64,000 nucleotides of DNA, from contig CAYVKX010000001.1 in the NCBI GenBank assembly GCA_964452095.1, positions 1 to 64,000 on the forward strand, read 5' to 3'. The notes below the pieces were generated by a model. It ran no database searches. It was given only the letters and a program-made list of their open reading frames with translations, and was not told the origin of the DNA. The position numbers were made by a program, and so were the translations under genes. The DNA is from DUAL01 sp964452095. Its GTDB lineage: Bacteria > Bacteroidota > Bacteroidia > Flavobacteriales > BACL11. Positions 7,746 to 16,667 of this stretch are shown in pieces. The first letter of the stretch is position 1, and every line of letters begins with the position of its first letter.

Positions 7746-8696
7746 ATGCAAAAAGCTTTAAAAATATTAGTGGTTCGTTTTAGTTCAATTGGCGATATTG
7801 TGCTTACAACTCCTGTTTTAAGAGTATTAAAAAAACAACTAAATGCAGAGATTCATTTTCTGACATTTTCAAAATATACTAATCTTTTATTAAATAATCC
7901 TTATGTAGAAAAAGTACATAAAATCGATAAAAACATCAATGAAATAATTCCAGCACTTAAAAATGAGAACTTTGATTTACTGATTGATTTGCACCATAAT
8001 TTACGCACTCAAATTTTGAAAAAAAAGTTAGGTGTGCCAAGCAAAAGTTTCCAAAAAGTAAACATTCAGAAATGGTTAATGACAACTTTTAAAATCAACA
8101 TTTTGCCAAAAGTACATATAGTAGAAAGGTATTTGCAAACTATTAAGCATCTTGGGGTGGAGAATGACAATGGAGGACTTGATTTTTTTATTAACGATAA
8201 AGATAAGGTAGAAAACCTACCAAAAGAATATGTAGTGTTTGCAATTGGTGGGGCTCACAATACCAAAAAACTTCCCACAAATAAAATAATTTCTATTTGC
8301 AAAAAACTAAAAAGACAAGTTGTATTAATTGGAGGAAAAGAAGATTTTAAAAATGGAGAGGAGATTGTAAATTCTACCAAAAATACTATTAATTATTGTG
8401 GTAAATATAGCATTAGGCAATCGGCATTTATTATCAAAAATGCTGATTTTGTAATAACACACGATACGGGAATGATGCATGTTGCAGCTGCTTTAAAAAA
8501 GAAAATTTACTCTGTTTGGGGCAATACTATTCCTGCTTTTGGTATGTCGCCCTATTTAGCCAATCCTGATTCTAAAATAATTGAAGTACAAGATATTTCT
8601 TGCCGACCGTGCAGCAAAATTGGTTATGAAAAATGCCCAAAAGGACATTTTAATTGTATGCAAAAAATAGATGAAAATTTATTCTTGGGTGAATAA
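7746..8696 (+). CDS. Glycosyltransferase family 9 (heptosyltransferase-like)
   Basis: 316 aa GT-B fold enzyme resembling the WaaF/WaaC heptosyltransferases of LPS core assembly. Evidence is the N-terminal ILVVRFSSIGDIVLTTPVL, the C-terminal nucleotide-sugar motif HDTGMMHVAAAL and the SVWGNTIPAFGMSPY segment. The Cys-rich C-terminal segment (SCRPCSKIGYEKCPKGHFNC) also occurs in this family. It acts on the cytoplasmic side of the inner membrane. Its 3' end overlaps the convergent thioesterase gene by 18 nt. Confidence 0.87.
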   Translation: MQKALKILVVRFSSIGDIVLTTPVLRVLKKQLNAEIHFLTFSKYTNLLLNNPYVEKVHKIDKNINEIIPALKNENFDLLIDLHHNLRTQILKKKLGVPSKSFQKVNIQKWLMTTFKINILPKVHIVERYLQTIKHLGVENDNGGLDFFINDKDKVENLPKEYVVFAIGGAHNTKKLPTNKIISICKKLKRQVVLIGGKEDFKNGEEIVNSTKNTINYCGKYSIRQSAFIIKNADFVITHDTGMMHVAAALKKKIYSVWGNTIPAFGMSPYLANPDSKIIEVQDISCRPCSKIGYEKCPKGHFNCMQKIDENLFLGE

Positions 8697-9194
8697 TGCT
8701 TTCAATTCGGAAGCATCATTTGCTTCCATTTTCCCATTTAAAATTAATGAAAGTTGTCTTCTTCTTAGCGCACCATCAAATCTAGTTTTCTCCAATTCAG
8801 TTTCTGGAACAATCCCAGGAACTTTTGCAGGTTTTCCCATAGTATCAACTGCCACAAAAGTATAAATCGCCTCATTGCACTTTGTTTTTTTGCCGGATAA
8901 AGTATCTTCAATCCATACATCAATAAAAATTTCCATTGAGGAAGAAAAAGCGCGAGAAATATTTGCTTCCAAAGTAACAATACTTCCGTGAGGAATTGGC
9001 TGTTCAAAAGAAACATTATTCACGGCAGCCGTTACGCAAGTTCGGTTGCAATGCCTATGAGCAGTAATAGCGGCAGCAATATCCATCCAGTGAAGTAGCC
9101 TGCCTCCCATTAAATTATTTAAGTTGTTCGTATCGTTTGGAAGAACAATTTCAGTTAAAATTGCTTTAGATTGTTTAGGAGTTTTTGTACTCAT
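8679..9194 (-). CDS. Acyl-CoA thioesterase (hotdog fold, YciA/BACH-like)
   Basis: 171 aa hotdog-fold thioesterase. The segment NNLMGGRLLHWMDIAAAITA is the signature of YciA/BACH-type acyl-CoA hydrolases, with the conserved Asn/Asp region at the start of the hot-dog helix. A second conserved block, FVAVDTMGKPAKVPGI, lies in the C-terminal half. It would release free fatty acids and CoA in the cytoplasm; chain-length preference is unknown. It lies 3 nt downstream of the HU/SPOR gene and probably shares its transcript. Confidence 0.88.
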   Translation of the reverse strand: MSTKTPKQSKAILTEIVLPNDTNNLNNLMGGRLLHWMDIAAAITAHRHCNRTCVTAAVNNVSFEQPIPHGSIVTLEANISRAFSSSMEIFIDVWIEDTLSGKKTKCNEAIYTFVAVDTMGKPAKVPGIVPETELEKTRFDGALRRRQLSLILNGKMEANDASELKALFTQE

Positions 9195-9197
9195 AAT

Positions 9198-10121
9198 TTA
9201 TTTTGTAAGCAACCAGGCAGAAGGGTTGTCTTTTTTGATATCGTTTAGTGCAACAATTGCATCTTCTCTATTTGTAAATGAACTATAAGCCACTCTTGTT
9301 AGATTTCCACCTTCTACAATACTTGCCTTATAATTCCATTTTTTAAGTTTGAAAAGCATTTTATTAGCATTATTCTTTTCAGAAAAAGCTCCAGCAATTA
9401 TATAATAATTGTGTTGCTCTTTAATAATTGTTTCAGTTTTTTCAATTGGAATTGTAACAACAATTTCTTCAGATGTAGTTTCTAATATTATTTCAGTTTT
9501 TGAATTTGCAAAGGGATTCAAATTCGCCATCTGACTATAAATTCCATTGATGTTTTCCTCTTGAATTATCCCAATAAGTGAAAGTCCAATAAGTGGAATT
9601 AGTACAGCAGCTGCCTTGCGTAAAGTTTTTCCTAAATCTTGCTGCTTAATTGATTTTACAATGGCTTCTTTCTCTTGAGCAGTAGTGCGTTCCACTTTTT
9701 TGTTTTTGTGGTTGGCTTGCATACCAAAAGATGCTAAGTTATAGTTGTAGTTTTTGTTTTGAACAAAAGAAATATTCCCCTCTTTGCCTTTAGTAAGTGT
9801 TCCGATTTTTGAAAGTTTAAAAGCACTTCTTTTCTCTAATTCAGAATTTATTTTTTCAACAAATTCTTTTATTTTTTTACCAACTTCCACTAAATCAATC
9901 CTTTCTTCTTTTGCAATATGAGTAGCTAAAAGTCCATCATTCTGCATTAAGTTTTTATTGAATAAAATGGCTTTGCTTGGAGGGTGAATAATTCCAGATA
10001 CCGGATGAATATAAGCCGATTTTTTACTTCCAACAAATCCGCCAAAATCTGGGATAATTACACAATCGTGCAAATAAAGTAAATTGGAAATATAATGTTC
10101 TATTGTATGTTTCATTTTCAA
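9198..10121 (-). CDS. HU-CCDC81 and SPOR domain protein
   Basis: 307 aa with the order HU-like CCDC81 region (residues about 3-130), a basic linker, one transmembrane helix (LRKAAAVLIPLIGLSLIGII) and a C-terminal SPOR domain (from YYIIAGAFSEKNNANKM to the end). SPOR domains bind denuded peptidoglycan at division sites. The CCDC81/HU part resembles DNA-binding HU folds but faces the cytoplasm. This architecture is characteristic of Bacteroidota and suggests a link between cell wall and cytoplasm. An upstream Met pair (MKMKHTI) leaves the start uncertain by two residues. It is followed closely by the thioesterase gene. Confidence 0.85.
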   Translation of the reverse strand: MKMKHTIEHYISNLLYLHDCVIIPDFGGFVGSKKSAYIHPVSGIIHPPSKAILFNKNLMQNDGLLATHIAKEERIDLVEVGKKIKEFVEKINSELEKRSAFKLSKIGTLTKGKEGNISFVQNKNYNYNLASFGMQANHKNKKVERTTAQEKEAIVKSIKQQDLGKTLRKAAAVLIPLIGLSLIGIIQEENINGIYSQMANLNPFANSKTEIILETTSEEIVVTIPIEKTETIIKEQHNYYIIAGAFSEKNNANKMLFKLKKWNYKASIVEGGNLTRVAYSSFTNREDAIVALNDIKKDNPSAWLLTK

Positions 10122-10144
10122 ATGCTAAATTACTGAAAATAGTT

Positions 10145-10873
10145 TTACAAATTTAAATTTTCAATATCTTTTGGAACATCTACTGATTTGCTTTCAAACT
10201 CTGTGATACCCACTTTTATTTTATAGCCGTTTTCAAGCCACCTTAGTTGTTCTAATCTCTCCTTAATCTCTCTTTGGCTTTGCTCTAATTTGCAAATTTC
10301 TTGCAATACATTGGTGCGATAGCCATAAATACCAATATGTTTGTAAAATTTATTATGTAAAAACCATTTTTCTGTATCGAAACTTTTTGGCTGAGGAATT
10401 GCTAATCGGCTAAAATTAAGAGCAAAATTATTTTCATCAAACATCACTTTCACCACATTTTCATCCAACAGATTATCAGCAGTATTTATTTGTTTTGCAA
10501 GAGTTGCTATGGCAGTATTTTTATCTAAAAAAAGGTTGGCAACTTGGGAAATTTGTTCAGGATTTATAAAAGGTTCATCTCCTTGAATATTTATAATTAC
10601 ATCAAAATCTTCCTTCAAATTACTATTAAGCTCATTGCACCTATCGGTACCAGAATTTTGTTGGGAAGTCATTTGCACATTTCCACCAAAACTTTTTATA
10701 TGAGAGAAAATCCTCTCATCATCAGTGGCTACAAAAACATTGGAAAGTAATTCGCATTTTTTTGCTTGTTTATATACTCTTTCTATCATGCTTTCCCCAG
10801 CAATATCTGCAAGTGGCTTCCCTGGGAAACGACTAGAACCATATCGGGCAGGAATGATGCCTAAAATTTTCAT
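10145..10873 (-). CDS. kdsB: 3-deoxy-manno-octulosonate cytidylyltransferase
   Basis: 242 aa; transfers CMP to Kdo, activating it for addition to lipid A. Motifs are IPARYGSSRFPGKPL near the N-terminus (nucleotide binding), VATDDERI, and INIQGDEPFI (metal/CTP site). The length matches KdsB. It indicates that this organism makes a Kdo-containing LPS, consistent with the nearby GT9 gene. It follows the TonB-dependent receptor gene by 3 nt. Confidence 0.95.
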   Translation of the reverse strand: MKILGIIPARYGSSRFPGKPLADIAGESMIERVYKQAKKCELLSNVFVATDDERIFSHIKSFGGNVQMTSQQNSGTDRCNELNSNLKEDFDVIINIQGDEPFINPEQISQVANLFLDKNTAIATLAKQINTADNLLDENVVKVMFDENNFALNFSRLAIPQPKSFDTEKWFLHNKFYKHIGIYGYRTNVLQEICKLEQSQREIKERLEQLRWLENGYKIKVGITEFESKSVDVPKDIENLNL

Positions 10874-10876
10874 TTC

Positions 10877-13240
10877 TTATATCTTCAATCCCATTTGCAA
10901 AGCAAAAGTTCTTGGTGGTCGCATATCGGCTGGTCGGCTCATGTATTCTCGGTTGAGTACATTATTCACAATAAAAGCAAAACGCAAATTATTATTTAAC
11001 CTATAAGCAATTCTGCTGTCAATAATAAAATCACCTCCTTCAAATTTCTCTCTTGCAGAGTTTATTCCGGGAATCATACCATCATCTCCACCAATAAATT
11101 CTTCTGTGAAAACTTTATCTACATTTTGCATAAAATCATTATACCTAAAACTTCCTCCCATTGATAGTTTCTTATAAGTAACTTCAAAATCTAACTTGGC
11201 AATATTTTTGTATCTGTATTTTAAAATTGTTGGGTCTGAACTTGAATTGTTATAAGTTATTGGATCAGTCCCTTGGGCTAAATAAAGAGTGTCTTCAGGA
11301 GTTAAAGGAATAGGATTCATAAAAGTATAACCAGCCAAAATATTTATTCTTAAATCTTTTGAAATTTCTCCTGAACTACTTACACTTGTTTCGATTCCAC
11401 TAATTTGTGTTTTCCCGGCATTTATTGATTTAAACCCAAATGCAGTATTTCCATCTTCATCATCCCAAACACCAAAAGAAAACTCCATCATATCATCATA
11501 TTGCATCAAAAATTTGGCAACATCCAAATAACCCATCCATTTTCCAATTTTCACTCCTTGCTTTATGCCGAATTCTGCACTCCATCCACTTTCTGGTTTT
11601 AGCTCAGGATTAGGGTAAATTTTAAATCCTGAAAAATCGGTGGAAATAAAAAGTTCTGCCATTGATGGAAACCGAAATCCTTGCCCCCAAGAAGTTCTAA
11701 TGTAAGTTTCTTCAGCTACTCTATAATTTATTCCAGCTCTAAAAACAGGTTTACTTGCCGAAATAGAATTAATATCTTCCCCATTTATATTATATGTCTT
11801 CTCTGATGTAAGTTCAAATGTTTCTAATCTTGCCCCAAATGAAAGATTAAAGCGTTTCCACTTTTGATCTAATTGCGCATAAAAAGAATGATTTTTCCTT
11901 TCATTGTCTCCTTGAAATAAATCAGATCGAGCAATAACTAATTCATTAGTAATTCCAGAAGTAATTCTAAGCCCAATTTTCTCCAAATTCTTTTGCCATT
12001 GATAATCGGTATAATATATTTCGGATTCATTATCTTGCCCGTCATCTGCTCCACCAGCCGAATTATCATTGATAACTTTTAGGTATCTTGTTTTTAAAGA
12101 GTGACGATTATTACCTCTACTATAAGTAATAAAAGGATCTATATTGTAAGTGTCTCCATTTGTAGTATTAATAGCAGTATCTTTTGGAATATAAGCTTGC
12201 TCTAAGCTTTGCCAAATTATAGCCGAGCCAGAAGATTGAAAAAGGAAATTTCCATTAGCGCCATAAGAAAGCCCTTTCACTTTCTTATCCTTATATTTCA
12301 ATCCAAAATTAAATCTTTTTCTATCAGTAATTTCACCCATTCTGTAACCATCATCTTTAAAAATATTTCCGCCCAAAGAAATGTCCCACCCCATATATTT
12401 ATTAGCAAATAAAAATTCAATTCCTTTATATGCTCTTCTTTTTTCTCCATTCCAATGTAAGATTTCTCTTTCTGGGATATCAATTAATCCGAAATGCATA
12501 TTTACTTTAGTAAATCCAGGAAGCTTGTTTTTATCAATGTCTTTTTGGCTAGGGAAAGCTGTTCGGATATTTATTACTCCATTAAGGGCAGAAGAACCGT
12601 AAAGTGCAGAAGATGCTCCTTTTATCACCTCTACTTGATTAATATTCTCGGTAGCAATCAGCTTCCACTGTACTTGCCCAGCATCCCCAGAAATTAGTGG
12701 CATATCATCTACCAAAACTAGAACTCTCGTTCCTGCTCCAAAGCTCCAACCACTTCCGCCTCTAATATTGGCTTGTCCATCAGTCATATTTACTCCTGGA
12801 ACTTGATCGATAGCCGTTTGAATATTAGTTGTGTTTTTATTTTCAATCAAGTCCGGTTTTATCACTTCCATTGACACTGTAATTTCTTCCAGTTTCTGTT
12901 CAAACTTTCCAGCTGAAACCACTACTGTTCCAAGTTGCTCACTTGCAAAATTTAGGTTTACATCAATTATTTTACTTTCTCCATTTTTAAGAGAAACATC
13001 TTTTACAACATCCTTATATCCAATATATCTATAAGTAATTTGATGCTCTCCGGCAGTGAGTTTTAAAGTATATTTTCCAAAAACATCAGTGGCTGTTCCC
13101 TTGCCATCTTTTGCAATAATATTCACACCAATTAGTTTTTCATTTGATGACTCATCAGAAATTATTCCTGAAATAGTTTGTGCCTGATTTACTGAAAACA
13201 CAAAAAATGTTAGCAGTAATAAAATGTAGATTTTTCTCAT
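10877..13240 (-). CDS. TonB-dependent outer-membrane receptor
   Basis: 787 aa. A signal peptide (ILLLLTFFVFSVNQAQ) precedes a carboxypeptidase-regulatory-like beta-sandwich (residues about 22-105, ISGIISDESSNEKLIGVNI). Next comes the plug domain (about 115-225, with NIRGGSGWSFGAGTRVLVLV), and then a 22-strand barrel ending in the family-typical NRPEY-like region (NNVLNREYMSRPADMR). The substrate is unknown; no susD-like partner is present, so this is not a SusCD pair. The N-terminal extension is typical of Bacteroidota receptors. It is divergent from dprA with 52 nt between, and the kdsB gene lies close behind it, presumably by chance. Confidence 0.92.
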   Translation of the reverse strand: MRKIYILLLLTFFVFSVNQAQTISGIISDESSNEKLIGVNIIAKDGKGTATDVFGKYTLKLTAGEHQITYRYIGYKDVVKDVSLKNGESKIIDVNLNFASEQLGTVVVSAGKFEQKLEEITVSMEVIKPDLIENKNTTNIQTAIDQVPGVNMTDGQANIRGGSGWSFGAGTRVLVLVDDMPLISGDAGQVQWKLIATENINQVEVIKGASSALYGSSALNGVINIRTAFPSQKDIDKNKLPGFTKVNMHFGLIDIPEREILHWNGEKRRAYKGIEFLFANKYMGWDISLGGNIFKDDGYRMGEITDRKRFNFGLKYKDKKVKGLSYGANGNFLFQSSGSAIIWQSLEQAYIPKDTAINTTNGDTYNIDPFITYSRGNNRHSLKTRYLKVINDNSAGGADDGQDNESEIYYTDYQWQKNLEKIGLRITSGITNELVIARSDLFQGDNERKNHSFYAQLDQKWKRFNLSFGARLETFELTSEKTYNINGEDINSISASKPVFRAGINYRVAEETYIRTSWGQGFRFPSMAELFISTDFSGFKIYPNPELKPESGWSAEFGIKQGVKIGKWMGYLDVAKFLMQYDDMMEFSFGVWDDEDGNTAFGFKSINAGKTQISGIETSVSSSGEISKDLRINILAGYTFMNPIPLTPEDTLYLAQGTDPITYNNSSSDPTILKYRYKNIAKLDFEVTYKKLSMGGSFRYNDFMQNVDKVFTEEFIGGDDGMIPGINSAREKFEGGDFIIDSRIAYRLNNNLRFAFIVNNVLNREYMSRPADMRPPRTFALQMGLKI

Positions 13241-13292
13241 ATATTTACCAAAAAAAGTTTTCGCAATATATAAAAAAACACAAAACCTTAAA

Positions 13293-14384
13293 ATGAGTGA
13301 TGAAAAAAGATATCAAATAGCACTTACTCTTATACCGGGAGTTGGCGATAGAATTGGGAAAAAACTCATTGCTTATTGTGGCAGTGCAAAGGCAGTTTTT
13401 GAGGGGAAACTACCCAGTAAAGTATCAAATGCGCTTAGCACAATATTAAAGAGTATGGATAAATCTGAAATTTTGAAAAGAGCAGATCAGGAGCTAAAAT
13501 TCATGGAAAAACAAGGAGTTGAAATGCTTTTTTATACCAATAAAGATTATCCTTTTCGGCTCAAACAATGTGATGATAGTCCGCTAACACTATATTATAA
13601 AGGAGAAAATAATTTTAATGCCGATAAAATAATTAGCATTGTTGGCACAAGAAATGCAACTGATGAAGGAAAAACTTTTTGCAGAAAAATAGTAAAAGAA
13701 TTAGCAAAATATAATGTTGTAATTGTCAGTGGCTTGGCTTATGGAATTGATATTTGTGCCCACAAATCTGCTCTAAAAAATGGCTTGCAAACTTGGGGCG
13801 TATTGGCTCACGGCTTGGATAGAATTTATCCGAATGCCCATAGCAAAACGGCAAATGAAATGATACAGCAAGGTGCTTTACTTTCTGATTTTATGAGCGG
13901 TACAAATCCGGATAGACAAAACTTCCCAAAAAGGAATAGAATTGTAGCTGGACTCTCGGATGCCACTATTGTGATAGAAAGTGCTAAAAAAGGCGGCTCC
14001 TTAATTACGGCAGATATTGCTAATTCCTATAATAGAGAGGTGTTTGCAGTGCCAGGAAAACCAAAAAATAGTAAATCTTCCGGCTGTAATTATTTGATAA
14101 AAACACAAAGAGCAGTTTTATTGGAAAATATTGAAGATATTATAAGAGAATTAAATTGGGATTTACCTGGAAAACAAACTCAAAATCAGCACAAAATTTT
14201 AATTTCTCTTAGCAAAGAAAAGCGGAAATTAGTAACCCTTCTCCCAGATGAAGGATTGCATATTGATAAAATTGTAAGTACAATAAATTGGAACTCCTCA
14301 AAAGTAGCGCAAATGCTTTTGCAATTAGAATTTGAAGGAGTGATTTCATCCTTGCCAGGAAAAATTTATAAAAGGTGCGATTAG
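13293..14384 (+). CDS. dprA: DNA-processing protein DprA (Smf)
   Basis: 363 aa. An N-terminal helix-hairpin-helix region (ALTLIPGVGDRIGKKLIAYC) is followed by the Rossmann-like core with SIVGTRNATDEGK, VIVSGLAYGIDICAHKSAL and FPKRNRIVAGLSDATIVIESAKKGGSLITA (shown here only as landmarks), then a C-terminal winged-helix DML1-like domain. DprA binds single-stranded DNA and loads RecA during natural transformation. Its presence fits competence or general recombination; no com genes are in the window. Confidence 0.94.
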   Translation: MSDEKRYQIALTLIPGVGDRIGKKLIAYCGSAKAVFEGKLPSKVSNALSTILKSMDKSEILKRADQELKFMEKQGVEMLFYTNKDYPFRLKQCDDSPLTLYYKGENNFNADKIISIVGTRNATDEGKTFCRKIVKELAKYNVVIVSGLAYGIDICAHKSALKNGLQTWGVLAHGLDRIYPNAHSKTANEMIQQGALLSDFMSGTNPDRQNFPKRNRIVAGLSDATIVIESAKKGGSLITADIANSYNREVFAVPGKPKNSKSSGCNYLIKTQRAVLLENIEDIIRELNWDLPGKQTQNQHKILISLSKEKRKLVTLLPDEGLHIDKIVSTINWNSSKVAQMLLQLEFEGVISSLPGKIYKRCD

Positions 14385-14433
14385 TATGACTTCTTATTTT
14401 TAAGAAAAAAAATACACACTTTCCAAAAATAGT

Positions 14434-14441
14434 TATTTTTG
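14434..14441 (+). promoter_or_regulatory. -7 element TATTTTTG upstream of gdhA
   Basis: This matches TAnnTTTG 34 nt before the gdhA start, within the gap after dprA. No clear TTTG at -33. Confidence 0.5.
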
Positions 14442-14475
14442 CCGAAAATTTATAAACCTAAAAAAACAAAAGAAA

Positions 14476-15810
14476 ATGGAAAATAAAATCCATGAGTTTA
14501 TGAACTGGGTGGAACAATTAAACCCAGGAGAAACGGAATTTCTACAAGCTGTGGAAGAAGTAGCAGAAACCGTAATTCCAATTATTGAAACCACCCCAAG
14601 ATTTCAAGGAAAAAAGATTTTAGAAAGAATGATTGAGCCTGAAAGAGTGATTATGTTTCGTGTGCCTTGGTGTGATGATAATGGAGAGGTACAAGTAAAT
14701 AGAGGTTACAGAATTGAAATGAATTCAGCAATCGGACCTTACAAAGGAGGTTTGCGTTTTCACCCTTCTGTAAATTTATCTATCCTGAAATTTTTGGCTT
14801 TTGAGCAAGTGTTCAAAAATTCACTTACTACCCTACCAATGGGTGGAGGGAAAGGAGGTTCTAATTTTGATCCTAAAGGAAAATCAGATGGTGAAATTAT
14901 GCGTTTTTGCCAATCATTTATGACAGAACTTTCTCGTCATATTGGGCCAAATACGGATGTTCCAGCAGGAGATATTGGTGTTGGAGGAAGAGAAATCGGT
15001 TATATGTTCGGGCAGTATAAAAGATTGAAAAACGAATTTACAGGCGTGCTTACAGGGAAAGCCCCAGAATTTGGCGGTTCACTTATTCGCCCTGAAGCAA
15101 CTGGTTATGGTTGTGTTTATTTTGCCAAAGAAATGTTGGAGACAGCAGGAAAAAACTTCAATAATAAGAGAGTAGCTGTTTCTGGTTCTGGAAATGTAGC
15201 GCAATATGCTATTGAGAAAGTAATGGAGTTTGGAGGAACAGTAGTTACAGCTTCCGATTCTTCAGGTTTTATTTATGATCCAGAAGGATTTACAAAAGAA
15301 AAATTGGACTTCTTGATGGAACTAAAAAATGTAAAAAGAGGAAGAATTAAAAAATATGCTGATAAGTTTGAGTGTGAATTTCATGAAGGGAAACCTTGGG
15401 GAATAAAAGTAGATGTTGCATTGCCATGTGCTACTCAAAATGAAGTAGATCAGCAAGCGGCACAGGATTTAGTAGCAAGCGGTTGTGAGGTAGTGTGTGA
15501 AGGTGCAAATATGCCATGTACACCAGAAGCAGTTGGCGTTTTCCAAGATGCAAAAATATTATTTGCTCCAGGGAAAGCTGCAAATGCAGGAGGTGTTGCA
15601 GTTTCTGGATTAGAAATGAGCCAGAACTCCATGCGTTACCATTGGACTAGAGAAGAAGTGGATGAAAAACTAAAAGCAATCATCAATAATATACATACTT
15701 CTTGTGTTACTTATGGTAAAGCAAATGGCTATGTAGATTATGTAAAAGGCGCAAATGTAGCTGGCTTTATAAAAGTAGCAGATGCTATGTTAGCTCAAGG
15801 ATTAGTTTAA
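14476..15810 (+). CDS. gdhA: Glutamate dehydrogenase, NADP-type
   Basis: 444 aa hexameric GDH; interconverts 2-oxoglutarate plus ammonia and glutamate. It matches the length and motifs of bacterial NADP-specific enzymes: GPYKGGLRFHPSVN, the catalytic LPMGGGKGG with its lysine, DVPAGDIGVGGREIGYMFG, and the dinucleotide fold GSGNVAQYAIEK. It has its own promoter and a strong terminator, so it is monocistronic. Its product 2-oxoglutarate is a candidate substrate for the Kor enzyme encoded further along. Confidence 0.96.
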   Translation: MENKIHEFMNWVEQLNPGETEFLQAVEEVAETVIPIIETTPRFQGKKILERMIEPERVIMFRVPWCDDNGEVQVNRGYRIEMNSAIGPYKGGLRFHPSVNLSILKFLAFEQVFKNSLTTLPMGGGKGGSNFDPKGKSDGEIMRFCQSFMTELSRHIGPNTDVPAGDIGVGGREIGYMFGQYKRLKNEFTGVLTGKAPEFGGSLIRPEATGYGCVYFAKEMLETAGKNFNNKRVAVSGSGNVAQYAIEKVMEFGGTVVTASDSSGFIYDPEGFTKEKLDFLMELKNVKRGRIKKYADKFECEFHEGKPWGIKVDVALPCATQNEVDQQAAQDLVASGCEVVCEGANMPCTPEAVGVFQDAKILFAPGKAANAGGVAVSGLEMSQNSMRYHWTREEVDEKLKAIINNIHTSCVTYGKANGYVDYVKGANVAGFIKVADAMLAQGLV

Positions 15811-15847
15811 GAATAAATACTAGATTTTAGTTTTCAGATATTAGATT

Positions 15848-15872
15848 AAGGAGGCTTTTGCCTCCTTTTTTT
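15848..15872 (+). terminator. Terminator of gdhA (copy 1 of an identical pair)
   Basis: Perfect 8-bp stem AAGGAGGC/GCCTCCTT with a TTTT loop and a following T-run. An identical 25-nt copy stands at 16608-16632. Confidence 0.9.
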
Positions 15873-15926
15873 GTGCAAGTTTTTGGCTATTATTATTATT
15901 GCGAAATAATTAATTTCTATAAAAGC

Positions 15927-16571
15927 ATGTCTGAATCAGAATATTCCGTATTTCAAACCTTTACTTCACATGAAGAGGCGTTAGAGTTAAACAGTCTTTT
16001 AATAAAATCAAATCTTAAAACTAAGATTCATGATAGCAGTACAGCTTCTACCACAATTGTAAGTACAGGAAACACTGCATTTTCAGTTTATGTGCATGAG
16101 AAGGATTTTATTAAAGCAAATGAAATATTAGAGGAAGAAGCACGTAAAGCTGTAAAAAACATAAGTAAGGATCATTATTTATTTGAATTTACTAATGATG
16201 AATTGTATGAAATATTGTTTAAAAAAGATGAGTGGAGTCAAATAGATTTTTTGCTTGCTCAACATATCTTAAAAGAAAGAGGTGAGGAAATAAATCAAAA
16301 TATATTAGATCAATTTCAAAAAAATAGACTTAACTCACTTCAAACTACAAAAGAAAAAGCTTCCTCAATATAAATTTTTGTTGGATATATGTCAGCTGTT
16401 TTAGGTGGGATTTTAGGTTTTGTTATTTCGGCTACACTTACCATGAAAAAGACATTACCAGATGGGTCAAAGACATATGTATATTGTGAAGAAGATGTGA
16501 AGACAGGTAAATCACTTTTTAAACTATCAATCTTTTTCATATTTGTGTATATAATTTACTATATTTTCTAA
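15927..16571 (+). pseudogene. DUF2007-like membrane protein gene split by an in-frame TAA
   Basis: The start at 15927 (MSESEYSVFQTFTSHEEALE) gives an N-terminal DUF2007-like (putative signal-transducing) domain of 148 aa, ending at TAA 16371-16373. The same frame continues without shift from 16374 to 16571 with IFVGYMSAVLGGILGFVIS, KKTLPDGSKTYVY and a last transmembrane helix. From my memory of the family, this is the usual C-terminal membrane part of such Bacteroidota proteins. The total would be 214 codons. Possible explanations are a point mutation, a sequencing or assembly error, readthrough, or two real small proteins (the second could start at 16389). The gene is bracketed by two identical terminators. 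Confidence 0.6.
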
Positions 16572-16607
16572 GTTAGGCTTTAAAATCAAATTTAGTTAAA
16601 TATTAAA

Positions 16608-16632
16608 AAGGAGGCTTTTGCCTCCTTTTTTT
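16608..16632 (+). terminator. Terminator (copy 2), identical to the gdhA terminator
   Basis: Same stem AAGGAGGC/GCCTCCTT, TTTT loop and T-run as at 15848-15872, identical over 25 nt. It closes the DUF2007-like gene before kbl. Confidence 0.9.
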
Positions 16633-16639
16633 ATTTGTG

Positions 16640-16647
16640 TATTTTTG
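16640..16647 (+). promoter_or_regulatory. -7 element TATTTTTG upstream of kbl
   Basis: TAnnTTTG match 20 nt before the kbl ATG. It starts just after the T-run of the preceding terminator. Confidence 0.55.
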
Positions 16648-16667
16648 CAATCCTAAAAAAATGAATA

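Noticed and set aside
10877..13240. SusC of a polysaccharide utilisation locus
   Set aside because: No SusD-like lipoprotein or glycoside hydrolase gene is adjacent.
15858..15926. N-terminal extension of the DUF2007-like protein from 15858
   Set aside because: It would begin inside the gdhA terminator and adds a Tyr-rich stretch not seen in the family; the Met at 15927 fits better.
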